Shown here: positions 46,458 to 54,484 of the stretch, in pieces
Numbering within the stretch: position 1 is the stretch's first letter
Layout of the letters: each line of letters starts with the position of its first letter
Source of the DNA: an uncultured Bacteroidales bacterium
GTDB lineage: Bacteria; Bacteroidota; Bacteroidia; Bacteroidales; Paludibacteraceae
Length of the DNA: 64,000 nt
Reading direction: 5' to 3'
Assembly: GCA_944321895.1 (NCBI GenBank)
Contig: CALUNA010000001.1
Span: forward strand, 186,001 to 250,000
Notes under the pieces: generated by a model
Told to the model about the DNA's origin: nothing
The model's database searches: none
What the model saw: the letters and a program-made list of their open reading frames with translations, nothing else
Translations under genes and position numbers: made by a program

Positions 46458-46959
46458 GCCAGTTGGCGGTGATTTGGCCAGATTCGATTGTTTCAATAGA
46501 TACGGGCTCATTCCGGACAGATAAATATACAGAGCATAGATTCTGAGATTATTTTAACAGCGATGATTTATTCTCGAGAAATGGTGCTATAATTGTTCTC
46601 GAATTTCTTGTTTCCCTTTCGTAGCGGTCAATACAAACAGAAAAATATAGAAAAGGACATGCGTTGCAATCGATTTCAAACAATTATTTTGATTGCAAAA
46701 GTAATTACTGTACAAAATGGGCAGCGACCAGCTGTTTGCAGATGAAGATTTTTAAATCTCAATAAAAAATGTTTTCTTTGCAGACCGGCATGGAAAAACA
46801 GGATAATTTCTTTTTTTGATGTATACATAATTGTAATCCGATTCCATGCTTCTTGATGTAGGGCAATTGGCCTGGTCACCCGGAGTGCGGTAATTTTCTG
46901 TATGAAACAATTGCGGTAAACAACTGGTTGGGTATCAATAAAAATTCAAAAAATACATT
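46458..46959. other. Intergenic region without a supported gene
   Basis: 502 bp between small RNA copy 3 and the GH2 gene. It has TTCTCGA repeats near 46572-46603 and a minus-strand TACTTTTG at 46703-46696 without a matching TTG. A minus frame at 46676-46879 has no start context or protein character. I see no clear terminator or riboswitch. Confidence 0.6.
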
Positions 46960-49455
46960 ATGCGTAAAATTGTCAGTTTGTTATTGGTTTGTATGTTCGT
47001 TTCGTTGAGCGCATCGGGCAGGCAGGAATACACTTTTAAAAAAGGGTGGAAGTTTACGAAAGGTGATGTCCAGGATGGCTGGAAGCCGGATTTGGATGTG
47101 AGCGGTTGGCAGGATGTTGTTGTGCCGCACGATTGGGCGATTTATGGTCCTTTCAGTATTGATAATGACAAGCAGGAAATGGCTATTGTCCAGGATGGAC
47201 AAAAGGAGGCGTTGGAACACGCCGGGCGTACGGGAGGGCTGCCGTTTGTGGGTGTCGGCTGGTATCGGCTGACCTTTGAGGCACCTGGTTTTGAGGAAGG
47301 AAAGACTGCCACATTGGTCTTTGATGGTGCTATGAGTCATGCACGTGTGTATGTGAACGGTCAGGAAGCCGGATATTGGCCATATGGTTACAATTCGTTT
47401 TATTTTGATGTCACAGCTTTGCTGAAGCCGGGACAGAAAAACGAATTGGCGGTGCGTTTGGAAAACGACAGGGAATCTTCGCGCTGGTATCCGGGTGCAG
47501 GGTTATATCGCAATGTGCATTTGATTATCCAGGAAGATGCCCATGTTCCCGTTTGGGGCACATACGTTACAACGCCGGTCGTTACGGACAAATATGCTGA
47601 GGTATCCTTAAAGACATCATGGGTTGTTCCGGAAGGTGTGGATAAGGGTAATTATCGCATTGTAACGGAAATAAAGGATGGAAACGGCAAGGTTGTCGCA
47701 ACTGGGGAGAGCGGCTTGAGCCTTTTTGATGATTCGTTTTTCGAGCAGGAATTTGCAGTCGCGAATCCTGAATTGTGGAGCCCGGAATCACCGGTGCTTT
47801 ATACTGCAGAATCGAAGATTTTTGATGGTGATGTCCAAAAAGATGCATATACGACCCATTTCGGCATTCGAACCCTGGAAATAATTCCTGACAAAGGCTT
47901 TTTTCTGAACGGAAAAATGGTAAAATTCCAAGGAGTCTGCAATCACCATGATTTGGGACCGCTGGGCGGTGCGGTGAATTCGGCTGCCATTCGCAGGCAA
48001 ATACGTATCCTGAAAGATATGGGTTGCAATGCAATCCGTACTTCCCACAACATGCCCGCGCCCGAATTGGTCGAAGCTTGTGACGAAATGGGCATGATGC
48101 TGATGCTGGAATCCTTTGATGAATGGAAAGCGGCCAAAATGGCCAATGGCTATCATAAGGTGTTTGATGAATGGGCTGAACGTGATTTGACCAATCTGGT
48201 GCGCCATTACCGCAATAATCCTAGTGTGGTCATGTGGTGTATCGGCAACGAAGTACCCGACCAATGGAACGCTGATAACGGCCCGAAGCTTTCGCGCATG
48301 TTGCAGGATATTTGCCATCGTGAAGACCCGACGCGTCCTGTTACGCAAGGAATGGATGCTCCCGATGCTGTGGTTAATAACAACATGGCGGCAGTGATGG
48401 ACGTGGCCGGATTCAACTATCGCCCGCATAAATATCTGGAAAATTACAGCAAATTGCCGCAACAGATTATTTTGGGCAGCGAAACGGCTTCGACAGTAAG
48501 CTCGCGCGGCGTTTACAAATTTCCGGTTGTACGTCAGTCGATGAAAAAATATGACGACCATCAGTCTTCCTCTTACGATGTTGAGCATTGCGGCTGGTCC
48601 AACCTGCCCGAAGATGACTGGATTTGGCACGAAGACAAGCCTTGGTGTATCGGGGAGTTTGTCTGGACGGGTTTTGATTACCTTGGTGAACCTACGCCAT
48701 ATTATACCGATTGGCCCAGCCATTCTTCGTTGTTCGGCATAGTGGATTTGGCCGGATTGCCCAAGGATCGTTATTATCTGTACCGCAGTCATTGGAACAA
48801 GGATGAGGAAACTTTGCATGTTTTGCCACACTGGACCTGGCCGGGACGCGAGGGTGAGGTAACGCCGGTGTTTGTTTATACGAATTATCCATCGGCGGAA
48901 CTGTTCATAAATGGTAAGAGCCAGGGCAAACGCACCAAGGATTTGACCGTAACGGCTGAGAATAGCGCCGATTCAGCCTCCACGGCCGATTTGAAACGTC
49001 AGAAACGTTACCGTTTGATGTGGATGGACACGAAATATGAACCGGGAACAGTGAAGGTGGTGGCCTACAATGAAGCAGGTGAGCCGGTGGCAGAGAAGGA
49101 AATCCATACGGCAGGCAAGCCGGCCAGGATTGAGTTGTCGGCAGACCGCACGGTTTTGTCGGCTGATGGCGAGGATTTGGCTTTCGTGACGGCTAAAATT
49201 GTGGATAAGAACGGAAATTTGTGTCCGGATGCAGCCAAGAAACTGAAATTCAAGGTCTCCGGGGCAATTGATTATCGGGCAGCTTGTAGCGGAGATCCCA
49301 CCTCTTTGGAGCTTTTCCATTTGCCGGAAATGACAACCTTTAGCGGTATGCTGGTTGTTGTCGTGCAGGCAAAGGAACTTGCCGGCATAGGCAAATTGAC
49401 TGTCTCCGGTCAGGGACTAAAAACAGCAAGTGTGGAGATAGAAACGGAGAAATAA
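46960..49455 (+). CDS. Secreted family 2 glycoside hydrolase (beta-galactosidase/mannosidase-like)
   Basis: An 831-residue exported enzyme: signal peptide (1-20); sugar-binding jelly-roll domain (about 24-195, with VPHDWAIYGPF); an immunoglobulin-like domain (about 196-303); and the GH2 TIM barrel (about 304-620) with FLNGKMVKFQGVCNHHD. The acid/base E431 is in WCIGNEVPDQW and the nucleophile E508 in ILGSETAS. Two C-terminal beta-domains follow, with a DUF4982-type fold from about 630. Sequence most resembles the beta-galactosidase-like Bacteroidetes GH2 group; galactose, mannose or glucuronic acid specificity cannot be read. No T9SS tail, SusC/D or regulator is next to it, so it stands outside a full polysaccharide locus. 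Confidence 0.9.
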   Translation: MRKIVSLLLVCMFVSLSASGRQEYTFKKGWKFTKGDVQDGWKPDLDVSGWQDVVVPHDWAIYGPFSIDNDKQEMAIVQDGQKEALEHAGRTGGLPFVGVGWYRLTFEAPGFEEGKTATLVFDGAMSHARVYVNGQEAGYWPYGYNSFYFDVTALLKPGQKNELAVRLENDRESSRWYPGAGLYRNVHLIIQEDAHVPVWGTYVTTPVVTDKYAEVSLKTSWVVPEGVDKGNYRIVTEIKDGNGKVVATGESGLSLFDDSFFEQEFAVANPELWSPESPVLYTAESKIFDGDVQKDAYTTHFGIRTLEIIPDKGFFLNGKMVKFQGVCNHHDLGPLGGAVNSAAIRRQIRILKDMGCNAIRTSHNMPAPELVEACDEMGMMLMLESFDEWKAAKMANGYHKVFDEWAERDLTNLVRHYRNNPSVVMWCIGNEVPDQWNADNGPKLSRMLQDICHREDPTRPVTQGMDAPDAVVNNNMAAVMDVAGFNYRPHKYLENYSKLPQQIILGSETASTVSSRGVYKFPVVRQSMKKYDDHQSSSYDVEHCGWSNLPEDDWIWHEDKPWCIGEFVWTGFDYLGEPTPYYTDWPSHSSLFGIVDLAGLPKDRYYLYRSHWNKDEETLHVLPHWTWPGREGEVTPVFVYTNYPSAELFINGKSQGKRTKDLTVTAENSADSASTADLKRQKRYRLMWMDTKYEPGTVKVVAYNEAGEPVAEKEIHTAGKPARIELSADRTVLSADGEDLAFVTAKIVDKNGNLCPDAAKKLKFKVSGAIDYRAACSGDPTSLELFHLPEMTTFSGMLVVVVQAKELAGIGKLTVSGQGLKTASVEIETEK

Positions 49456-49483
49456 GCGGAATCAGTTCAATACATTTGTCTAT

Positions 49484-49513
49484 AGTTCAGGCGGATAATT
49501 ATCCGCCTGAACT
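49484..49513. terminator. Perfect 30-bp palindrome, bidirectional terminator
   Basis: AGTTCAGGCGGATAA at 49484-49498 with its exact complement at 49499-49513 and no spacer (loop of the central AATT). It sits between convergent GH2 and mutL genes; the plus side is followed by T-rich TTGTTTTGG. Use as a terminator for both genes is likely. Confidence 0.7.
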
Positions 49514-49525
49514 TGTTTTGGAGAA

Positions 49526-51370
49526 TCACTGGAACCTTTTGTCCAGTTCCTCGTGTGTTATGATTGTGGCGATGGGTTTGCCGTCGGGTGTAATGGCATG
49601 TGCGGAACATGCGAACAGTCTGTTTATCAGGTCGTTCATTTCCTCAACGCTCAGCTCTTTTCCGTGATGTATGCTGGTTGATTTTGCCAACGAGAGTGCA
49701 ATGGCTTCCCGTTTGTTTTGTTGCAGGTCAATGGCTGTATTTTTGGCTGAGTCAAGCATGTCGTGAATGGTGTCGGTAATTTCTGCAGCGTTCAGATCGG
49801 TTGGAATGCCGTTTATGGAAAATGAATCTTTTCCGGTCTTTTCCATGTCGAATCCGAGTGCACGCAGGTCGGGCAGCAGTTCTTCCAGAACAGGCATGTC
49901 AAGCATGCTTACTTCCAGTGTTTCCGGGAAAAGCAATTGCTGGGAGATGCCTTTCCGCTGTTCCAGTTGCTGCAAATACTGTTCGTACAGAATGCGGATA
50001 TGTGCCCGTTGCTGGTCAATAAGCATCAATCCCGATTTTACCGGTGTCAGAATGTACTTGTCCTTGAACTGGAACACCTTGGATACGGTATCATCGATGT
50101 GCAAAATGTTTGGTTCAGCCGACTTGGGTTCAGCTGGCTTTTCCATGTTGGTTTGCGGTAATGTTGCTTGTTTTGTCGTTTCTTTTTTTTCAAAACCGGC
50201 GTACAGCTTTTCCCAGTCCAGAGGCTGACGTTTGTAGTTGGCAGATGTGCTGCCAAAAGGGTTGTAGTTCGGGTTGAACGATGTTTGTGGCGGGCGGATG
50301 TTGCCCAATTCGCTTTTGTTGGTTACGGGCATTTCGAGCGCGTTGTCCTGGTCGAAATCAATGGTTGGTGCAACGGTGAATTTTCCCAGTGTTTCTTTGA
50401 CGGCAGCCATTAAGATGGGCCAGATCAATTGTTCTTCCGCAAACTTGATTTCCGTCTTGGTAGGATGTATGTTCACGTCAATCATGTCCGGTTCCAGCTC
50501 GAAATAGATGAAATAGTTCGGGTTGTTTTCGCCTTGCAGCAAGCCGGAATAGGCGGTCATGACTGCTTTGTGGAAATATGGATGCCGCATGTAGCGTCCA
50601 TTGACAAAAAAATATTGATGGGCGTTTTTTTGTGCGGCTTCCGGACGTCCGATATATCCTTTTATTTTGACCAGATTGGTAGTTGTTTCAATGTCCAGCA
50701 GTTGTTGTGAGAACGATTTCTTGCTGATTTTTCCGAAGATGGCATCGATGCGTTGTTTGATGTTGCTTTCCGGCAGGTCGAAGAGTTCTTCGTCATCGGA
50801 TGTGAATTTGAATGCAATGTGCGGATTAACCAGGGCAATACGGTAAAATTCAGCCAGCAGATGTGCCATTTCCGTCGAGTTCTTTTTCAGAAAGCGGCGT
50901 CGTGCCGGCACGTTGAAAAACAGGTTCTTTATGGAGAAGACTGATCCGGCCGGACACATGATGGGTTCTTGTTTGGTAACGCGTGAACCGGCTATTTCCA
51001 CTTTTGTGCCTAATTCATCCTCTGCGCGCCGCGTTTGCAAATCGACGTGTGCCACGGCGGCAATGGATGCCAATGCTTCTCCGCGGAATCCCATGGTGTG
51101 CAAAGAAAACAAATCGGCGGCTTCCTTGATTTTGGAAGTCGCGTGCCGTTCAAATGCCAGACGTGCATCGGTCTCGCTCATGCCAGTTCCGTTGTCGATG
51201 ATTCTGATTAGTGTCCGTCCGGCATCTTTGATAATGATTTGGATGTAAGTTGCCTTCGCGTCGATTGCATTCTCCACGAGTTCTTTCAGGACGGATGCCG
51301 GGCGCTGGATAACTTCACCTGCCGCTATCTGGTTGGCAACGGCATCCGGTAAGAGATGAATTATGTCCAT
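49526..51370 (-). CDS. mutL: DNA mismatch repair protein MutL
   Basis: A 614-residue protein. GHKL ATPase motifs at the N-terminus: VANQIAAGEVIQRPASVLKELVENAIDA, IIDNGTGM, HATSKI, TMGFRGEALASIA. The transducer and C-terminal dimer domains are separated by a polar linker at about 345-420. I do not see the DQHAxxE(x)4E endonuclease motif (the end region has LIDQQRAHIRILYEQYLQQL), which suggests a MutL of E. coli type or a lost nuclease motif. It starts 10 bp after the small membrane protein gene. Confidence 0.95.
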   Translation of the reverse strand: MDIIHLLPDAVANQIAAGEVIQRPASVLKELVENAIDAKATYIQIIIKDAGRTLIRIIDNGTGMSETDARLAFERHATSKIKEAADLFSLHTMGFRGEALASIAAVAHVDLQTRRAEDELGTKVEIAGSRVTKQEPIMCPAGSVFSIKNLFFNVPARRRFLKKNSTEMAHLLAEFYRIALVNPHIAFKFTSDDEELFDLPESNIKQRIDAIFGKISKKSFSQQLLDIETTTNLVKIKGYIGRPEAAQKNAHQYFFVNGRYMRHPYFHKAVMTAYSGLLQGENNPNYFIYFELEPDMIDVNIHPTKTEIKFAEEQLIWPILMAAVKETLGKFTVAPTIDFDQDNALEMPVTNKSELGNIRPPQTSFNPNYNPFGSTSANYKRQPLDWEKLYAGFEKKETTKQATLPQTNMEKPAEPKSAEPNILHIDDTVSKVFQFKDKYILTPVKSGLMLIDQQRAHIRILYEQYLQQLEQRKGISQQLLFPETLEVSMLDMPVLEELLPDLRALGFDMEKTGKDSFSINGIPTDLNAAEITDTIHDMLDSAKNTAIDLQQNKREAIALSLAKSTSIHHGKELSVEEMNDLINRLFACSAHAITPDGKPIATIITHEELDKRFQ

Positions 51371-51380
51371 TCAGCAAAAG

Positions 51381-51686
51381 TTAGGATAAGAGCCACCACA
51401 AAAGCAGCAATAACATAAGTAAGATGACAAAAAAGCGTATGTTGGCCTGCCGGTTTTGTTTTACGCGTGTGCTTTGATTCCGTTCGGCCGCTTCGCGGAA
51501 CGAGCCGCGGTGCAGATTATGCTGCCGTCCTTCCGTTGCTTGTTCGTTCTGTTTGCCCTCGGCGGCTTCACGTTCTTCCTGCAGCTGGCGCAGACGTTCT
51601 TTGCGGCGTTCCTTTTCTTCATCATAGTAAATGGGTCGATAGTCCCATTGCCGCGGTTTCGGTAATTTTGGGAAAAAGATAGACAT
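51381..51686 (-). CDS. Small tail-anchored membrane protein, unknown function
   Basis: 101 residues: an N-terminal proline/tyrosine part (MSIFFPKLPKPRQWDYRPIYYD), a highly charged helical region (EEKERRKERLRQLQEEREAAE), and a single C-terminal membrane helix (about 83-100, FFVILLMLLLLLWWLL). The charged part may form a coiled coil. Such a gene lies before mutL in several Bacteroidales genomes as far as I recall. It fits between the mannose-1-phosphate guanylyltransferase gene (2 bp) and mutL (10 bp), so the three form one transcript. Function not known. Confidence 0.65.
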   Translation of the reverse strand: MSIFFPKLPKPRQWDYRPIYYDEEKERRKERLRQLQEEREAAEGKQNEQATEGRQHNLHRGSFREAAERNQSTRVKQNRQANIRFFVILLMLLLLLWWLLS

Positions 51687-51688
51687 GA

Positions 51689-52762
51689 TCAGTTGTATTT
51701 TCCGTTAAATTTGACTTGTGCATCATTGACGTATTGCCTGATGGCATGTTCGTTTTCTTTTTTGCAGATAAGCAATACGTTATCGGCCTCGGCAACAATG
51801 TAGCCATCCAGGTCGTTTATGACAGCCAGTTTTCCATGAGGCAATGCCACGATATTGTTCTGGCTTTCATAAAAGGCTGTCTGGCATTTCAGTGTCACGT
51901 TGGCGTGTTCGTCCTTGTCGGACAAGTCATACAAAGCTCCCCATGTGCCCAGATCGGACCAGTCGAAATCGGCACAAAGCACATAGACATTGTCTGCCTT
52001 TTCCATGATGCCGTAGTCGATGGAGATATTCGGGCATGCCGCAAAAATCTGGTTGATAAAATCTTCTTCTTCGGGTGTGTTGAAATATGCCGCACCGCTG
52101 TCGAATTTGGCTTCCATTTCCGGGAGCTGTTTCTCAAAGGCCTCCGTAATGGCTTGCAGATTCCAAAGGAACATGCCTGAGTTCCAGAAAAATTCACCGC
52201 TTTCCACGAAAACTTTTGCCAGTTCCGCATTTGGTTTTTCCGTGAATGTTTTCACTTTTCGCAGGGCGGTGTTGCCGTCTTCAATTTGAATGTAACCGTA
52301 ACCGGTTTCCGGCCTTGTCGGTTTTATGCCCAATGTCAGCAAGGCGTTGTGTCTGGAAATGAAGTCGATTCCGGTGCGGATGTTTTGGGCGAAAATGTCG
52401 TTGTTCAGAATCAGATGGTCGGATGGTGTAACGATGATGTTGGCCTTGTCGGTCATGGCTTTTATCCGGTGTATGGCATATGCAATGCAGGGCGCGGTGT
52501 TGCGCCTCGCCGGTTCAAGCAGAATCTGGTTTTCAGTGATTTCGGGCAACTGGTTAAGAATCAGATTTTTGTACATTACATTGCTGACAATCAGTATGTT
52601 TTCGGTCGGCACTATCTGTTTGAAACGGTCGAATGTCATTTGAAGCAGGGAACGCCCCGTGCCTAAGAAGTCCAGAAACTGTTTGGGGCGGTTGTTCCGG
52701 CTGAATGGCCAAAAACGGCTTCCGATGCCTCCGGCCATGATGACGCAATAATTGCTGTTCAT
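51689..52762 (-). CDS. manC: Mannose-1-phosphate guanylyltransferase
   Basis: A 357-residue nucleotidyltransferase that makes GDP-mannose from mannose-1-phosphate and GTP. The signature is the N-terminal VIMAGGIGSRFWPFSR with NRPKQFL. Further motifs are NTAPCIAYA, VTPSDHLI, and FTEKPNAELAK. No C-terminal phosphomannose isomerase domain is present, so this is the short, single-function form. GDP-mannose feeds fucose, mannan and LPS synthesis. It is first of the leftward unit with the tail-anchored protein and mutL. Confidence 0.92.
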   Translation of the reverse strand: MNSNYCVIMAGGIGSRFWPFSRNNRPKQFLDFLGTGRSLLQMTFDRFKQIVPTENILIVSNVMYKNLILNQLPEITENQILLEPARRNTAPCIAYAIHRIKAMTDKANIIVTPSDHLILNNDIFAQNIRTGIDFISRHNALLTLGIKPTRPETGYGYIQIEDGNTALRKVKTFTEKPNAELAKVFVESGEFFWNSGMFLWNLQAITEAFEKQLPEMEAKFDSGAAYFNTPEEEDFINQIFAACPNISIDYGIMEKADNVYVLCADFDWSDLGTWGALYDLSDKDEHANVTLKCQTAFYESQNNIVALPHGKLAVINDLDGYIVAEADNVLLICKKENEHAIRQYVNDAQVKFNGKYN

Positions 52763-52961
52763 ATCTTTTTATATAAAACAAGTTTGACGTGTAATGAAAC
52801 CTTTTGTTTCGTCGGACTAAAATACAACATTTTTGTCAATCGGGCAAAAACAATCTTCCAAAAAAGCCTAATATTTTGTATATCTTGCGACAAAGAGGTT
52901 TTTAACGTTCTTTTTCCAAATAAATTCCCGACTTTATTTTAAAATAAACACTGAAAATGCT

Positions 52962-52969
52962 TACCTTTG
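52962..52969 (+). promoter_or_regulatory. -7 promoter element for lutB
   Basis: TACCTTTG 37 bp before the lutB start at 53007; no TTG at 20 bp. Confidence 0.4.
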
Positions 52970-53006
52970 TAAGGTCTTATAAGATTGATTTTTGAAGGGT
53001 GAGCAC

Positions 53007-54389
53007 ATGATATCTGCAGCAACCAAGTTTAAGAAGGATTCTGCCGCCATTGCGTTTGATGAAAAGCACCGGCGAACCATAGAGTTCAATATATCGCGTT
53101 ACGACAATGCAGTCGCGAAAGGCTTTACGCGTTACAATAATCTGTCGCGTGCCAAGACGGAGGCAGCCCAGATTAAGCGCGATGTATTGCGCCACTGGGA
53201 TGAATATCTGCTCCAGTTTGAGAAAAACATCACGGCACACGGAGCGCGGGTGTTGTGGGCGGAAAATACGGCGGAAGCTCTTGAACATATAAAAAAACTG
53301 CTGGTGGAACATGAAGCCAAGCTGCTGGTCAAAAGCAAGTCGATGACAACGGAAGAAATAGGGCTGAATGAGATGGCCGGGAGCATCGGTTGCGAGTCGG
53401 TGGAGACGGATCTGGGTGAGTTTATTGTGCAGGTGGCAGGTGAGCGTCCGTATCACATTGTAACGCCGGCCATGCACAAAAGCAAAGAGGACATTGCACG
53501 TTTGTTCAACGAGAAATTCGGAACATCGCCCGACAGCACACCTACTGAAATGGCCAATTACGTGCGGGGAGTCCTTCGGAAAAAATATACGGCCGCCGAT
53601 GTCGGAGTTACGGGCGCGAATTTCCTGATAGCCGATGTCGGTGCGGTTTCCGTTACGGAAAATGAAGGCAATGGCGTAATGTCCACATCGTTCCCCAAAC
53701 TGCATATCGTTGTTGCCGGCATAGAAAAGCTGGTTCCTAAAATGGATCAACTCGGGTTGTTTTATCCGTTGCTGGCCGTTCATGGAACAGGCCAACAGAT
53801 AACGGCTTATAATACAATTATTTCCGGCCCAAGGAAAACCGGTGAATGCGATGGTCCGGAAGAAATGGTGGTGATTTTGTTGGATAATGGGCGCACGAAT
53901 CTGTACGCAGACCCTGTGGCTTGGGAAGCTTTGTCGTGCATACGTTGCGGTGCGTGCCTGAACGGTTGTCCTGTTTACAAGACCATTGGCGGCTATACGT
54001 ATGATACAACTTATTCCGGACCTATCGGATCGGCAATTACGCCGCATCTGCGAGGCTTCGGGCAATACGGACATTTGAGCTTTGCCTGTTCGTTGTGCGG
54101 CAAGTGCGTTGAAGTTTGTCCGGTCAGGATACCTCTGACAGAGATTATGCTGGCTAACCGTCAAAAGGTTGTCCGTGAACATTTGCGTCCGAAATCGGAA
54201 AAAATGATAATGCGGGGTTTTAAAACCATTGCGTCACGCCGTATCGGTTTTGACTTTTTCCCGGCATGGTCCAAGAATATGGCAACTTTGCCCTTAAACC
54301 GTACAGGGTGGGGGCCCGGGCGTGTCATGCCCAAGTTTGCCAGGAAGAGTTTCTCGCAGTTTGCCCGGCGGAAAAAACCTGGAGTTTGA
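53007..54389 (+). CDS. LutB-like lactate-utilisation iron-sulfur protein
   Basis: 460 residues from the ATG at 53007 (MISAATKF), preceded by AAGGG as a possible ribosome-binding site; a TTG at 52992 is an alternative. The LUD domain (about 60-300) includes VKSKSMTTEEIGLNE. The ferredoxin-like part carries two [4Fe-4S] motifs, CIRCGACLNGCPVY and CSLCGKCVEVCPV. LutB normally joins LutA and LutC to oxidise L-lactate to pyruvate. No lutA or lutC is adjacent: the next gene is a phospholipase. Confidence 0.9.
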   Translation: MISAATKFKKDSAAIAFDEKHRRTIEFNISRYDNAVAKGFTRYNNLSRAKTEAAQIKRDVLRHWDEYLLQFEKNITAHGARVLWAENTAEALEHIKKLLVEHEAKLLVKSKSMTTEEIGLNEMAGSIGCESVETDLGEFIVQVAGERPYHIVTPAMHKSKEDIARLFNEKFGTSPDSTPTEMANYVRGVLRKKYTAADVGVTGANFLIADVGAVSVTENEGNGVMSTSFPKLHIVVAGIEKLVPKMDQLGLFYPLLAVHGTGQQITAYNTIISGPRKTGECDGPEEMVVILLDNGRTNLYADPVAWEALSCIRCGACLNGCPVYKTIGGYTYDTTYSGPIGSAITPHLRGFGQYGHLSFACSLCGKCVEVCPVRIPLTEIMLANRQKVVREHLRPKSEKMIMRGFKTIASRRIGFDFFPAWSKNMATLPLNRTGWGPGRVMPKFARKSFSQFARRKKPGV

Positions 54390-54484
54390 GGTTTTCTTGA
54401 CCGCCCAGCAATAAGATGTCGGTTACAGCTTTTGTAGAGTTATTTTTGGCAAGATAGGATTTTACCCCCAAGTCGATATATTGT

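Noticed and set aside
46572..46603. TTCTCGA repeats as a regulatory array
   Set aside because: Only a short self-complementary TTCTCGAGAA and one further partial copy; not enough to support an operator array.
46676..46879. 67-codon frame on the minus strand before the GH2 gene
   Set aside because: AT-rich, no domain, no start context; within an intergenic region with promoter-like sequence.
52977..54182. 401-codon frame on the minus strand opposite lutB
   Set aside because: Antisense to the conserved iron-sulfur and LUD motifs; no start context or domain.
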